64,000 bases of DNA from positions 2,604,001 through 2,668,000 of the forward strand of contig NZ_JAPELX010000001.1 in the NCBI RefSeq assembly GCF_026343335.1, read 5' to 3'. Origin of the DNA: Streptomyces sp. NBC_00078. GTDB lineage: Bacteria > Actinomycetota > Actinomycetes > Streptomycetales > Streptomycetaceae. Shown piece by piece: positions 26,481 to 34,509 of the stretch. Within the stretch, counting starts at the first letter, position 1. Every line of letters starts with the position of its first letter. The position numbers and the translations under genes are program-made. Under the pieces are notes generated by a model. The model saw only the letters and a list, made by a program, of their open reading frames with translations. It ran no database searches and had not been told where the DNA came from.

Positions 26481-27046
26481 ACGATCCGTACGCCATGCCC
26501 AACGGCGTGCTGCGCAACAAACTCGGCATCACCGACCATCAGCTGCTCGCGGCGGCGGAGGCGGACATCACCCGGGCACGCCTCGTCCTTCTCGCCGAAC
26601 GCCCCCTACCCGGCGCGTACGACCTCGGCCATCTCCAAGCGTTCCATGCCACGATCTTCGGTGACATCTATCCGTGGGCAGGTGAGTTACGCACCGTGAA
26701 CATCGCCAAGCGCACACCATTCTGCCCGGTAAGAAACCTGATGCCCTATGCCGCAGAGGTCTTCGGCCGTCTCGCCTCGTCCGGCCACCTACGGGATCTC
26801 CCCCGGCAGGAATTCGTCATCCGACTTGCCGCGCTGTACGGCGACTTGAACGTCATCCACCCGTTCCGCGAGGGCAACGGCCGCACCCAGCGGGCGTTCC
26901 TGACCCAGCTCAGCGCCGACGCGGGCTACGACCTGAACTGGTCGATCCTGGACCCTCAGCGCAACGAGGACGCCTCAGTGAAGAGCTTCCTCGGCGACAA
27001 CAATCTGTTGGAACAGCTACTCGACGAGCTGGTCACCACGAACTGA
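26477..27046 (+). CDS. Fic-domain toxin (putative AMP-transferase)
   Basis: 189 residues. Canonical Fic motif HPFREGNGRTQR at residues 128-139 with catalytic His128 and the Glu-Gly-Asn anion hole; flap-region sequence IYPWAGELRTVNIAKR upstream. Fic proteins usually transfer AMP from ATP to a hydroxyl on a target protein; bacterial FicT toxins modify topoisomerases. GTG start overlapping the antitoxin stop; normal length. No inhibitory helix is obvious inside the toxin itself, so inhibition should come from the antitoxin. Located inside the rnpB-bounded island, where it may stabilise the element. Confidence 0.93.
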   Translation: MNDPYAMPNGVLRNKLGITDHQLLAAAEADITRARLVLLAERPLPGAYDLGHLQAFHATIFGDIYPWAGELRTVNIAKRTPFCPVRNLMPYAAEVFGRLASSGHLRDLPRQEFVIRLAALYGDLNVIHPFREGNGRTQRAFLTQLSADAGYDLNWSILDPQRNEDASVKSFLGDNNLLEQLLDELVTTN

Positions 27047-27629
27047 CGCCCGTCACTCCGGCCGGCAAGGATCCTCGAAAGGGCGTTGCGCCCCTCCGCT
27101 CCAGGGACTTCTCAGGGACTCTCAGCTCTGCCCGAGGCACTTTTCGCCGTAGACCCCGTACAGGCCGTTGACGTCGGGGTTGTTGGCCAGGATGGTCTCC
27201 GCGTCGGAGGTCACGGTCCCGCCGACGGTCTCCGGCCGTTGGCATGGCGGTGCCTGGGAGGCGGGCGGGGATGGTCGGTGGTGGTGCAGTCAGCAAGCAC
27301 AGGCGGGCGAGTGGCCTGCTGTGGCCGTGCGAAAGCGCCGACCGTGGTGAACGGCCGCGGTGAGGGCGGCACGGTGACGATATGTGAGTGCCTGACGGTG
27401 GGTCAGGTCGTGGGGGCCATCGGAGCGGAGGACGGCCAGCCTCGCCGGGATCGCGACCCAAGTGGCTTGGCAGCAACGGTCGTTCGGCTTATGGCACTCG
27501 CTGTGACGACCCCTGGTGATCGGGGGTGGTCCCCCAGCCGAATGGCCGGCGCTCACGCTGACGGGAAGCGGTCCATGGCGGACTTCCCTTTCTCAGTGCA
27601 GGCCGGTGGTGCGACCGGGGCGACGCCGG
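27047..27629. other. Non-coding stretch with a possible sugar-binding-protein fragment
   Basis: No complete gene. On the minus strand at about 27122-27250 a frame ending at TGA 27122-27124 reads VTSDAETILANNPDVNGLYG and ends EKCLGQS, with good third-position G/C. It resembles the tail of an ABC sugar-binding protein (NILxxNPDxxG pattern), which would fit the arabinan locus, but there is no start or body to the gene. The remaining sequence shows nothing I can support. Confidence 0.35.
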
Positions 27630-28661
27630 TCAGCGCCGGGGGCGGGTGGCCGAGGTTCGCACCACAAGAGTGGGCGGGATGACGATGTGGGGTGTCTCGC
27701 CGGACGCCGGGATCCCGGCGTCGGGATCGCCGACGATCTCGATCAGCGCCCGCAGGGCACGTCGGCCGAGTTCGTCGAAGTCCTGACGGACGCTGGTCAG
27801 CGACGGGCCGAAGTACTCGGTCTCCGGCATGTCGTCGAAACCGACGACGCTGATGTCCTCGGGCACTCGGTGCCCGGCCTGTTGCAGGGCTCGCAGCAGG
27901 CCGAGGGCCACGTGGTCGTTGGCGCAGAACACCGCGGTGACATCGGGGTCGGCGGCGATCCGCTGACCGAGCTCGTACCCGGTGCCGGCCGTCCAGTCGA
28001 CGCCGCCCAGCGGTTCGACCACCGGAGCGCCACGCTTCCCCAGCATGTTGCGCCAACCGGCCTCGCGCTCCTGCGCGTCGAGCCAGGAGCGCGGCCCGAC
28101 CAGATGGTGCACCGTGCGATGACCAAGGTCGAGCAGGTAGGAGGTGGCGAGTTCGGCACCCGCCTCGTTGTCCACGGCGACCGAGGCCAGCGAGGTGTGG
28201 GTGCCGCAGCCGACCGCGACCAGGGGCACGTCCGACGGCACGTTCGCCAGTGCGGCGACCGCGGTGCTCTGCGGCGCGATGACGATGATCCCCTCCACGC
28301 CCTGGTCCCGAAGCCGGTCGACGGCATCCAGTACCGAGCGCCGGTCGAGCGTGCCGATCGCGGCCACGGTGACGAAGTACTCGTGCTGTCTGGCCGCCTG
28401 CTCGATGCCGTAGAGCATGCAAGCCGGGCCGTACAGCGTGCTGTTGAAGCTGATCACACCCAGGGTGCGGGTGCGGCGGGTGGCCAGGGTGCGGGCGGCG
28501 GCGTTGGGGCGGTAGCCGAGTTCACGGACGGCGGCGAGCACACGGTCCCGGGTGGCCGGCCGCACGTTCGGGTGGTCGTTGAGGACCCGTGAGACGGTCT
28601 GGTGCGAGACGCCCGCGACCTGGGCCACGTCCGCCATCACCGGTGCACGATCCGCGTCCAT
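27630..28661 (-). CDS. LacI-family transcriptional regulator of the arabinan locus
   Basis: 343 residues. N-terminal HTH (MADVAQVAGVSHQTVSRVL, NVRPATRDRVLAAVRELGY, then the hinge RPNAAARTLATRRTRTLG) and full ligand domain (VSFN-, FCANDHVALGLLRALQQAGH, VPEDISVVGFDDMPETEYF). The ATG at 28661 has AAGGTGGAGC upstream and is preferred over a GTG at 28676. Divergent from the GH54 arabinofuranosidase; two LacI-type half-palindromes lie between (28737 and 29112). Likely a repressor released by an arabinan-derived sugar (inference). Confidence 0.92.
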   Translation of the reverse strand: MDADRAPVMADVAQVAGVSHQTVSRVLNDHPNVRPATRDRVLAAVRELGYRPNAAARTLATRRTRTLGVISFNSTLYGPACMLYGIEQAARQHEYFVTVAAIGTLDRRSVLDAVDRLRDQGVEGIIVIAPQSTAVAALANVPSDVPLVAVGCGTHTSLASVAVDNEAGAELATSYLLDLGHRTVHHLVGPRSWLDAQEREAGWRNMLGKRGAPVVEPLGGVDWTAGTGYELGQRIAADPDVTAVFCANDHVALGLLRALQQAGHRVPEDISVVGFDDMPETEYFGPSLTSVRQDFDELGRRALRALIEIVGDPDAGIPASGETPHIVIPPTLVVRTSATRPRR

Positions 28662-28736
28662 GCTCCACCTTCTCACGCACCATCATGTATCCGATCCGGC
28701 GCCTTCTCCGATGGGGGGCAGCGCGTCGTGGGCGAA

Positions 28737-28752
28737 TTGTTAGCGCACACAT
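28737..28752. promoter_or_regulatory. LacI-type operator, copy 1
   Basis: TTGTTAGCGCACACAT shares TTGTTAGCGC with the operator at 29112 and lies 76 bp upstream of the lacI-family gene start. Probable autoregulatory site. Confidence 0.5.
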
Positions 28753-29111
28753 CCTGAGAGTCAAGGCGCTCCAACCGCTCTCTTTCGGAATTCTCAACCG
28801 GGTTGACAGGCCCTAGAACCGCTCTGACCTGCCCATTTGTCGCCGCCAGCGTCGCCTACGCAATGCCGACCGGGCGCCGGAGCTATGGGAGTGCATGACC
28901 TTTGTTTGCACACTCTTGACTGTTCAGCAGTGTTGACCGGATGTTCATCCCGGCGTAAAAAGACGGAGTCGCGAGACCGGTCGATCATCATCGACCTCGC
29001 GAGAACAGTGCAGGCACAGCATCCCGGTCCAGCTCCAACAGGGCGTCCGACAGGCCGACCGTACCCCCGTCCCCATACAGCTCGGATAAGTGGCGGCATC
29101 CGAGAGCCCCC

Positions 29112-29129
29112 ATTGTTAGCGCTCACAAT
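29112..29129. promoter_or_regulatory. LacI-type operator, copy 2
   Basis: ATTGTTAGCGCTCACAAT is an 18-bp palindrome with one mismatched pair and a central AGCGCT, very like classical LacI/GalR operators. It lies 44 bp upstream of the GH54 start codon, where a repressor would block transcription. The intergenic region 28662-29172 otherwise contains no gene. Confidence 0.65.
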
Positions 29130-29172
29130 TCCCCTGCTCGGCGGGTCGAACCCAAGACGGAAGAGGTCCACA

Positions 29173-30672
29173 GTGATAGCCACACATCTGAGAGGGCTCC
29201 GGCTGAGGGTGGTGGGCGCGGTCCTGGCATTGCTCGCCGGCATCCTGGCCGCCACCATCAGCACCGCTGGCACGGCCCAGGCCGCCTCGTCGCTGCCCTG
29301 CGACATCTACGGTTCCGCCGGGACGCCCTGCGCCGCGGCGCACAGCACCACGCGGGCGCTCTACGCCTCTTACAACGGCTCTCTCTACCAGGTCAAGCGC
29401 GCCTCGGACTCCGCCACCACCAACATCGGCGTACTCAGTGCCGGCGGCTACGCCAACGCCGCGGCGCAGGACTCCTTCTGCTCCGGCACGACCTGCGTCA
29501 TCACCAAGATCTACGACCAGAGCTCGAACCACAACGACCTGACCATCGAGGGGCCGGGGGGCAACGGCGGACAGGACGTCGGCGCGATCGCGAACGCTCT
29601 GCCGGTCACGGTCGGCGGCCACAAGGCGTACGGCATCTTCGTGAACGCCGGCGTCGGCTACCGCGACAACAGCACCACGGGCATCGCCACCGGCAGCTCC
29701 CCCGAGGGCGCCTACATGGTGACCAGCGGCCACCACGTGAACAACCGCTGCTGCTTCGACTACGGCAACGCCGAGACGTCCGGCAACGACACCGGCAATG
29801 GCCACATGGACGCGATCAACTTCGGTACGGAGTGCTGGTTCTCGTGTTCCGGCGCCGGATCGGGCCCCTGGGTCGAGGCGGACCTGGAGAACGGGCTCTT
29901 CTTCGGAGGGAACGGAGCCAACTCGAACAACAAGGGCAACTCCAGCGAGTTCGTCACCGCCCTGGAGAAGAACAACGGCAAGACCACTTACGCCATCAAG
30001 GGCGGCAACGCCCAGTCGGGCAGCCTGACCACCTGGTACAACGGGGCCCTGCCCAACCTCGGCGGATACACCCCGATGAGCCTGGAAGGCGCCATCGTCC
30101 TGGGCACCGGTGGTGACAACAGCAACGGTTCGGCCGGATCCTTCTTCGAAGGCGTCATGACCTCCGGATATCCGACGGACGCCGCCGACAACGCCGTACA
30201 GGCCAACGTCACCTCGGTCGGCTACACCACCCCGACCGCGAGCTTCCCGGTCGCCGGCACCGCCTACCGCCTGACCAACGTGAACAGCTCCAAGGTCCTC
30301 GACGCCGTCAACTGCGGGACGGCCAACGGAACCGCGATCGACCAGTGGGCCTCGCTCGGCAACTCCTGCCAGCAGTGGAAGTTCGCCGGCGCGGGCAACG
30401 GCCACTACACGATCACCAACGTCAACAGCGGCACGGTCCTGGACGACAAGGACTGCGGTCAGTCCAACGGCACGGCCGTCCAGCTGTGGGCCTCGCTCGG
30501 CAACACCTGCCAGCAGTGGGACGTCACCGCCGTCGGCAGTCACTACACCATCAGCAACGTCAACACCGGCATGGTGCTCGACGTGACGAACTGCTCAACG
30601 GCCAACGGGACCGCGGTCCGTCAGTGGCAGCAGCTCGACAACACCTGTCAGCAGTGGAACATCGCGCCCTGA
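29173..30672 (+). CDS. Secreted alpha-L-arabinofuranosidase, GH54 with ricin-type lectin domain
   Basis: 499 residues. Sec signal peptide (VVGAVLALLAGILAATIS..., AQA cut site), then a GH54 catalytic domain beginning LPCDIYGSAGTPCAAAHST. The catalytic pair of Aspergillus AbfB (E221, D297) corresponds to Glu239 (ADLENGLF) and Asp315 (GTGGDNSNG), with identical 76-residue spacing. Many paired Cys. The C-terminus carries three QxW-type beta-trefoil repeats (NSCQQWKF, NTCQQWDV, NTCQQWNI) in place of the CBM42 of fungal enzymes. It releases arabinose from arabinan/arabinoxylan outside the cell. The GTG at 29173 has AAGAGG upstream; it lies under a LacI operator. Confidence 0.94.
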   Translation: MIATHLRGLRLRVVGAVLALLAGILAATISTAGTAQAASSLPCDIYGSAGTPCAAAHSTTRALYASYNGSLYQVKRASDSATTNIGVLSAGGYANAAAQDSFCSGTTCVITKIYDQSSNHNDLTIEGPGGNGGQDVGAIANALPVTVGGHKAYGIFVNAGVGYRDNSTTGIATGSSPEGAYMVTSGHHVNNRCCFDYGNAETSGNDTGNGHMDAINFGTECWFSCSGAGSGPWVEADLENGLFFGGNGANSNNKGNSSEFVTALEKNNGKTTYAIKGGNAQSGSLTTWYNGALPNLGGYTPMSLEGAIVLGTGGDNSNGSAGSFFEGVMTSGYPTDAADNAVQANVTSVGYTTPTASFPVAGTAYRLTNVNSSKVLDAVNCGTANGTAIDQWASLGNSCQQWKFAGAGNGHYTITNVNSGTVLDDKDCGQSNGTAVQLWASLGNTCQQWDVTAVGSHYTISNVNTGMVLDVTNCSTANGTAVRQWQQLDNTCQQWNIAP

Positions 30673-30942
30673 CCGAACGACGAGTCGCCGATGGCCCGCC
30701 GACCTCCCCGACGGCGGACCATCGGCCCGTCTTGGAGCGCGATCGGTGGACGGGCCTCCAGACTGCCCGGACCTCACCCTCCACAGCCGGCCCGGAGCGC
30801 ACTGATCCGCGCCTGGGCTCCACGCACATCCAGCCGCCGCCGGCGGAAAGGCACTTACCTCTCTCCCCCGGGTCAGCCTCGTTCCACCCGCCGCGCCCCA
30901 CACGCAGTGTCCGACCGATCCGTCTCGCAAAGGAATTGCCGC

Positions 30943-33561
30943 ATGCCTTCAGAAGCCGGACTGCCCCGCAGAACCGTCCTGACAGCCCTCGGTGCCGCGT
31001 CCCTGGCCGGGACCTTCGCTGCTTCCGCTCCCGCCCGGGCCGCCGAGCGCTCCGGCACGGCCGCGGACGCCACCGCCTCGGACCTGCCCGCCGCAACCGC
31101 ACACTGGACCTTCGACGAGGGCTCCGGTACTTCCGCCGCCGACTCGTCCGGCAACGCTCACCCCGCCACGCTCCAGGGTGCGGCCGCCTGGGACACCGGC
31201 AAGGTCGGCGCCCACAGCCTGAGCCTCACGGCAGGCGGCAACGCCACCGCGTCCGGGCCCGTCCTCGACACCTCCAAGGCGTTCTCGGTGGCCGCCTGGG
31301 TCAACCTCAGTCAGCTGGGCGGCTACCAGACCGCCGTCAGCATCGACGGCAAGGTGGTCAGCTCCTTCTACCTGGGGCTGCGCGACGACACCGGCACCTT
31401 CGCCTTCGCCCGCCTCGACGCGGACGCCACCCAGAACGCCGCCGTGGCGGCCGCCGCCTCGGCCCCCACCACCGGCACCTGGACCCATCTGGTCGGCGTC
31501 AGCGACCCCTCGGCCGGTGTCACCCGCCTCTACGTCGACGGCGTGCTGGAAGGCGAAACCGCCTACACCGCGGGCTGGACCGGCACCGGCGACACGGCGA
31601 TCGGCCGGGCGCTCTACGGCGGCGGGCACGTCGACCAGTGGCACGGCCTGATCGACGACGTATGGATGTTCCCGGCCGCCCTCACCTCCGACCAGGTCGC
31701 GACGCTGGCCGGAGTGCCGGTGGAGTCCACGACACCGCTGCTGAGCGTGGACGTCGCCCACCCCGCGCACGCGGTCTCCCCCATCCTTCCCGGCCTGATG
31801 TTCGAGGACATCAACCACTCCGGCGAGGGCGGCATCTACGCCGAGCTGGTGCAGAACCGCTCGATGATGGCCAGCGACACCACGCCCGCCCACTGGTCCG
31901 CCGTCGGCGGAACCACCCTCACGCTGGACACCACCACTCCCCTCAACGACGTCCTCAAGCGTTCCCTCAAGGTCGTGCTGCCGAACGGTACGGGAGCCGG
32001 AAACCGGGCCGGGGTGGCCAACGACGGTTTCTGGGGCATACCCGTGCGCCCCCGAACCACCTACACCGCCCGCCTCTTCGCCAAGGCATCGCGCCGAATC
32101 GGCCCGCTCACCGTGGCCATCGAGTCGGCGGACGGCGCGACGGTGTACGCCTCCGCACGGGTGCCCCACATAGGTACCGCCTTCCCCGACCACCCCTTCG
32201 AGCTGACCCTGCGCACCGGTTCAGGCGCCCCCGTGACCGGCGACGCGAGGCTGACCGTCACCACCGCCGATCCCGCGGCCGCGGGCGAGACCCTCTGGCT
32301 CCAGCACGTCTCCCTCTTCCCACCCACCTACAACAACCGCCCCAACGGCCTGCGCATCGACCTGATGGAGAAACTGGTCGCCCTGAAGCCGAAGTTCCTG
32401 CGCTTCCCCGGCGGGAACTTCCTCGAGGGCAGCACCATCGCGACGCGGTTCGACTGGAAGAACACCATCGGACCGGTCTGGGAGCGCCCCGGCCACATGG
32501 ACGACGCCTGGGGCTACTGGTCCACGGACGGGCTCGGACTCCTCGAATACCTGCAATGGGTCGAGGACATGCACGCCCAGCCGGTCCTCGCCGTCTTCGC
32601 CGGCTACACGCTGAAGGGCGAACACGTCACCGGCGACGCACTCAAGCCGTACGTCCAGGACGCCCTCGACGAGATCGAGTACGTCACGGGCCCCGTCACC
32701 AGCACCTGGGGCGCGAAACGGGCCGCCGACGGACACCCGGAGCCGTTCCCACTGGAGTTCGTGGAGATCGGCAACGAGGACTGGTTCGACTCGTCCGGGT
32801 CCTACGACCAGCGGTTCACGGCCTTCCACGACGCGATCAAGGCGAAGTACCCGCACCTGAAGCTGATCGCCACGACGTCGGTGACGAGCCGCACGCCGGA
32901 CCTGATCGACGAGCACTACTATCTCGCGCCGTCCGCCGCCCAGGCCTCCACCCACAAGTACGACAACCGGGACCGCAATTCGACGAAGGTCTTCGTCGGT
33001 GAGTGGGCCGCGCAGGAGGGCCGCCCCACCCCCGACCTCAACGCCGCGCTGGGCGATGCCGCTTGGCTGGCCGGACTGATCCGCAACTCGGACCAGGTCC
33101 TGATGGAGTGCTACGCGCCGCTGTTCTCCCACGTCAAGAACAACGTGTGGGCCACCAACCTCATCGCCTACGACAACCTCACCAGCTACGTGTCGCCCAG
33201 CTACTGGGCGCAGCAAATGCTGACAAGCCAACTGGGCAAAACGGTGCTGCCGGCCACCGCACGCGCGCTGCCCGGCCTCGCCACCGTGGCCACCCGCTCC
33301 GGCAACCGTCTCTACGTCGCGATCGTCAACTCCGGGACGGAGAAGGCGACCGTGCCGGTCGAACTGAAGGGCTTGGCGAAGGGTGTCAAGAAGAACGCCA
33401 CCGCCACCGTCCTGACGGGCCCTTCACGCACGACCACCAACACCCTGGCCGACCCCAACACCCTCGTACCCAGCACCAGCACGGTCAAGGGCGCCGCGGC
33501 AACATTCACCAGTACCGTGCCGGCACTTTCCGTCACGGTCCTGGAACTCACCCTGACCTGA
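30943..33561 (+). CDS. Exported alpha-L-arabinofuranosidase, GH51 with LamG-like domain
   Basis: 872 residues. Twin-arginine signal (PRRTVLTALGAASLAGTFA), then a LamG/concanavalin-like module (about residues 45-260: AHWTFDEGSGTSAADSSGN, FSVAAWVNLSQLGG, DDVWMFPAALTSDQV), then GH51 catalytic region: FEDINHSGEGGIYAEL, FLRFPGGNFLEG, acid/base Glu in VEIGNEDWF and nucleophile Glu in VFVGEWAAQEG, ending in a beta-sandwich. Retaining exo-arabinofuranosidase. ATG at 30943 with AAAGGAATT upstream; 270 bp after the GH54 gene and probably in the same regulon. A strong hairpin follows. Confidence 0.94.
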   Translation: MPSEAGLPRRTVLTALGAASLAGTFAASAPARAAERSGTAADATASDLPAATAHWTFDEGSGTSAADSSGNAHPATLQGAAAWDTGKVGAHSLSLTAGGNATASGPVLDTSKAFSVAAWVNLSQLGGYQTAVSIDGKVVSSFYLGLRDDTGTFAFARLDADATQNAAVAAAASAPTTGTWTHLVGVSDPSAGVTRLYVDGVLEGETAYTAGWTGTGDTAIGRALYGGGHVDQWHGLIDDVWMFPAALTSDQVATLAGVPVESTTPLLSVDVAHPAHAVSPILPGLMFEDINHSGEGGIYAELVQNRSMMASDTTPAHWSAVGGTTLTLDTTTPLNDVLKRSLKVVLPNGTGAGNRAGVANDGFWGIPVRPRTTYTARLFAKASRRIGPLTVAIESADGATVYASARVPHIGTAFPDHPFELTLRTGSGAPVTGDARLTVTTADPAAAGETLWLQHVSLFPPTYNNRPNGLRIDLMEKLVALKPKFLRFPGGNFLEGSTIATRFDWKNTIGPVWERPGHMDDAWGYWSTDGLGLLEYLQWVEDMHAQPVLAVFAGYTLKGEHVTGDALKPYVQDALDEIEYVTGPVTSTWGAKRAADGHPEPFPLEFVEIGNEDWFDSSGSYDQRFTAFHDAIKAKYPHLKLIATTSVTSRTPDLIDEHYYLAPSAAQASTHKYDNRDRNSTKVFVGEWAAQEGRPTPDLNAALGDAAWLAGLIRNSDQVLMECYAPLFSHVKNNVWATNLIAYDNLTSYVSPSYWAQQMLTSQLGKTVLPATARALPGLATVATRSGNRLYVAIVNSGTEKATVPVELKGLAKGVKKNATATVLTGPSRTTTNTLADPNTLVPSTSTVKGAAATFTSTVPALSVTVLELTLT

Positions 33562-33582
33562 CGCCTGCCGAATGCCACAACA

Positions 33583-33618
33583 CACCCTGCCTGCCTGCTC
33601 GTTGCGGGCGGGCAGGGT
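33583..33618 (+). terminator. Terminator after the GH51 gene
   Basis: CACCCTGCCTGCC pairs with GGGCGGGCAGGGTG across a short loop, 21 nt after the GH51 stop; one G-T pair in the stem. Ends the arabinan transcript. Confidence 0.7.
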
Positions 33619-34049
33619 GCAGTCTCGCGTGCGGGAACGCGGCTCGCAGTCCTGGCGCACAGCAGGCCGAACAGTGCCCCGTGGTGCTCGGCGGCGGCCG
33701 GTCGGAATCCGCCGGCGGGGCCTCGATCGGCCCGGCCTGGGGGTCGGCATCCACGTCGCCCCCGGGCCAAGCCGGGGCGCATCCGCCCGGGGGCAAATGT
33801 CAAGCATGCAGCTTGCCCACGAAGCCGGATTGTCGAAGAGGTACAAGCTCACGAAGCTTCGCGCCTTGCCCAGGCTTCGCAGCCGGACCATCCGGATCAC
33901 GCAGGGCAGAGGCCTCTTGCCGCAGGCCAGAACCCGTCGCCGCCAATCTCCACCCTCGGAGCCCATGGCTGCTTTCATGGCTACGCACGTAGCCGTGCGA
34001 CCCCGTTTGAACCGGTGCGGTACGGGTTCTGACTAAGCCTCAGATTCCA
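33619..34049. other. Non-coding right end of the island
   Basis: About 430 bp with no supportable gene on either strand and no integrase or excisionase motif that I can see. Contains the TGGCTGC/TGGCTAC pair at 33966-33984. Probably the degraded attachment end of the element. Confidence 0.45.
33966..33984. repeat. TGGCTGC/TGGCTAC pair inside the right island end
   Basis: TGGCTGC 33966-33972 and TGGCTAC 33978-33984, 12 bp apart, followed by an inverted GTAGCC at 33989. Same orientation and spacing as the pair at 25776-25794, with about 18 of 22 bases shared. Candidate integrase arm site, 113 bp inside the right 27-bp repeat. Confidence 0.4.
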
Positions 34050-34092
34050 CAAAAGGAGCCCCTGACCGGCACTTTCACTGGCCAGGGACTCT
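34050..34092 (-). terminator. Intrinsic terminator of rnpB
   Basis: GAGTCCCTGGCC pairs with GGTCAGGGGCTC on the minus strand (two mismatches), immediately followed by CTTTTG, a real U-run that is unusual in this GC-rich DNA. Lies 4 nt beyond the RNA 3' end, inside the island side of the attachment repeat. Confidence 0.7.
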
Positions 34093-34096
34093 TGGG

Positions 34097-34123
34097 GGCA
34101 GACGAGTCGGGCTGTACGCCGGG
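34097..34123. repeat. Right 27-bp direct repeat within the rnpB 3' end (candidate att site)
   Basis: Exact partner of 25697-25723. Corresponds to the last 27 nt of RNase P RNA including the 3' strand of helix P1, so a recombining element that carries the same 27 bp would leave rnpB functional. Confidence 0.8.
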
Positions 34124-34509
34124 TTCTGTCGCCCGGTCGCCTCGCGGCGGCCGGGGAGACGGCCATCCATCTAGGACCGGCGTTGCCGCCGGTCTCGTGC
34201 GGTCTACCCGCGGACTCGGGCGGGCAGCCCTCGAACGTCCGCGCAGAAACACCGGGGTGTTTCCTTTTGACCTTGCTCCGGGTGGGGTTTACCTAGCTGC
34301 CCAGGTCGCCCTGGGCACTGGTGGTCTCTTACACCACCGTTTCACCCTTACCGGAGGCCGAAGCCCCCGGCGGTCTGTTTTCTGTGGCACTGTCCCGCGA
34401 GTCACCTCGGGTGGCCGTTAGCCACCACCCTGCCCTGTGGAGCCCGGACGTTCCTCGGGAAGCCTCCGTCAAGAGGACTCCACGCGGCCGTCCGCCCGGC
34501 TCGTCTGCC
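34097..34509 (-). ncRNA. rnpB: RNase P RNA
   Basis: About 413 nt, catalytic RNA that trims tRNA 5' leaders. Conserved landmarks on the minus strand: 5' P1 strand GGCAGACGAGCCGGG pairing with 3' CCCGACTCGTCTGCC; GAACGTCCGGGCTCC then CAGGGCAGGGTG in P4 region; GTAAGGGTGAAACGGTGG; GTAAACCCCACCCGGAGCAA; and the terminal GACAGAACCCGGC. Type A architecture as in actinobacteria. The 5' 41 nt overlap the 3' end of the DMT transporter gene, so its promoter lies inside that gene. Ends are placed from P1 pairing and may be off by a few nt. Confidence 0.95.

Noticed and set aside
33572..34036. 154-codon plus-strand frame at the right end of the island as a possible excisionase or integrase remnant
   Set aside because: No helix-turn-helix or catalytic Arg-His-Arg-Tyr pattern; composition is that of a random GC-rich frame.
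34496..34509. Third partial copy of the attachment repeat, inverted
   Set aside because: It is the 5' strand of RNase P helix P1, complementary to the 3' end by RNA structure, not a recombination product.
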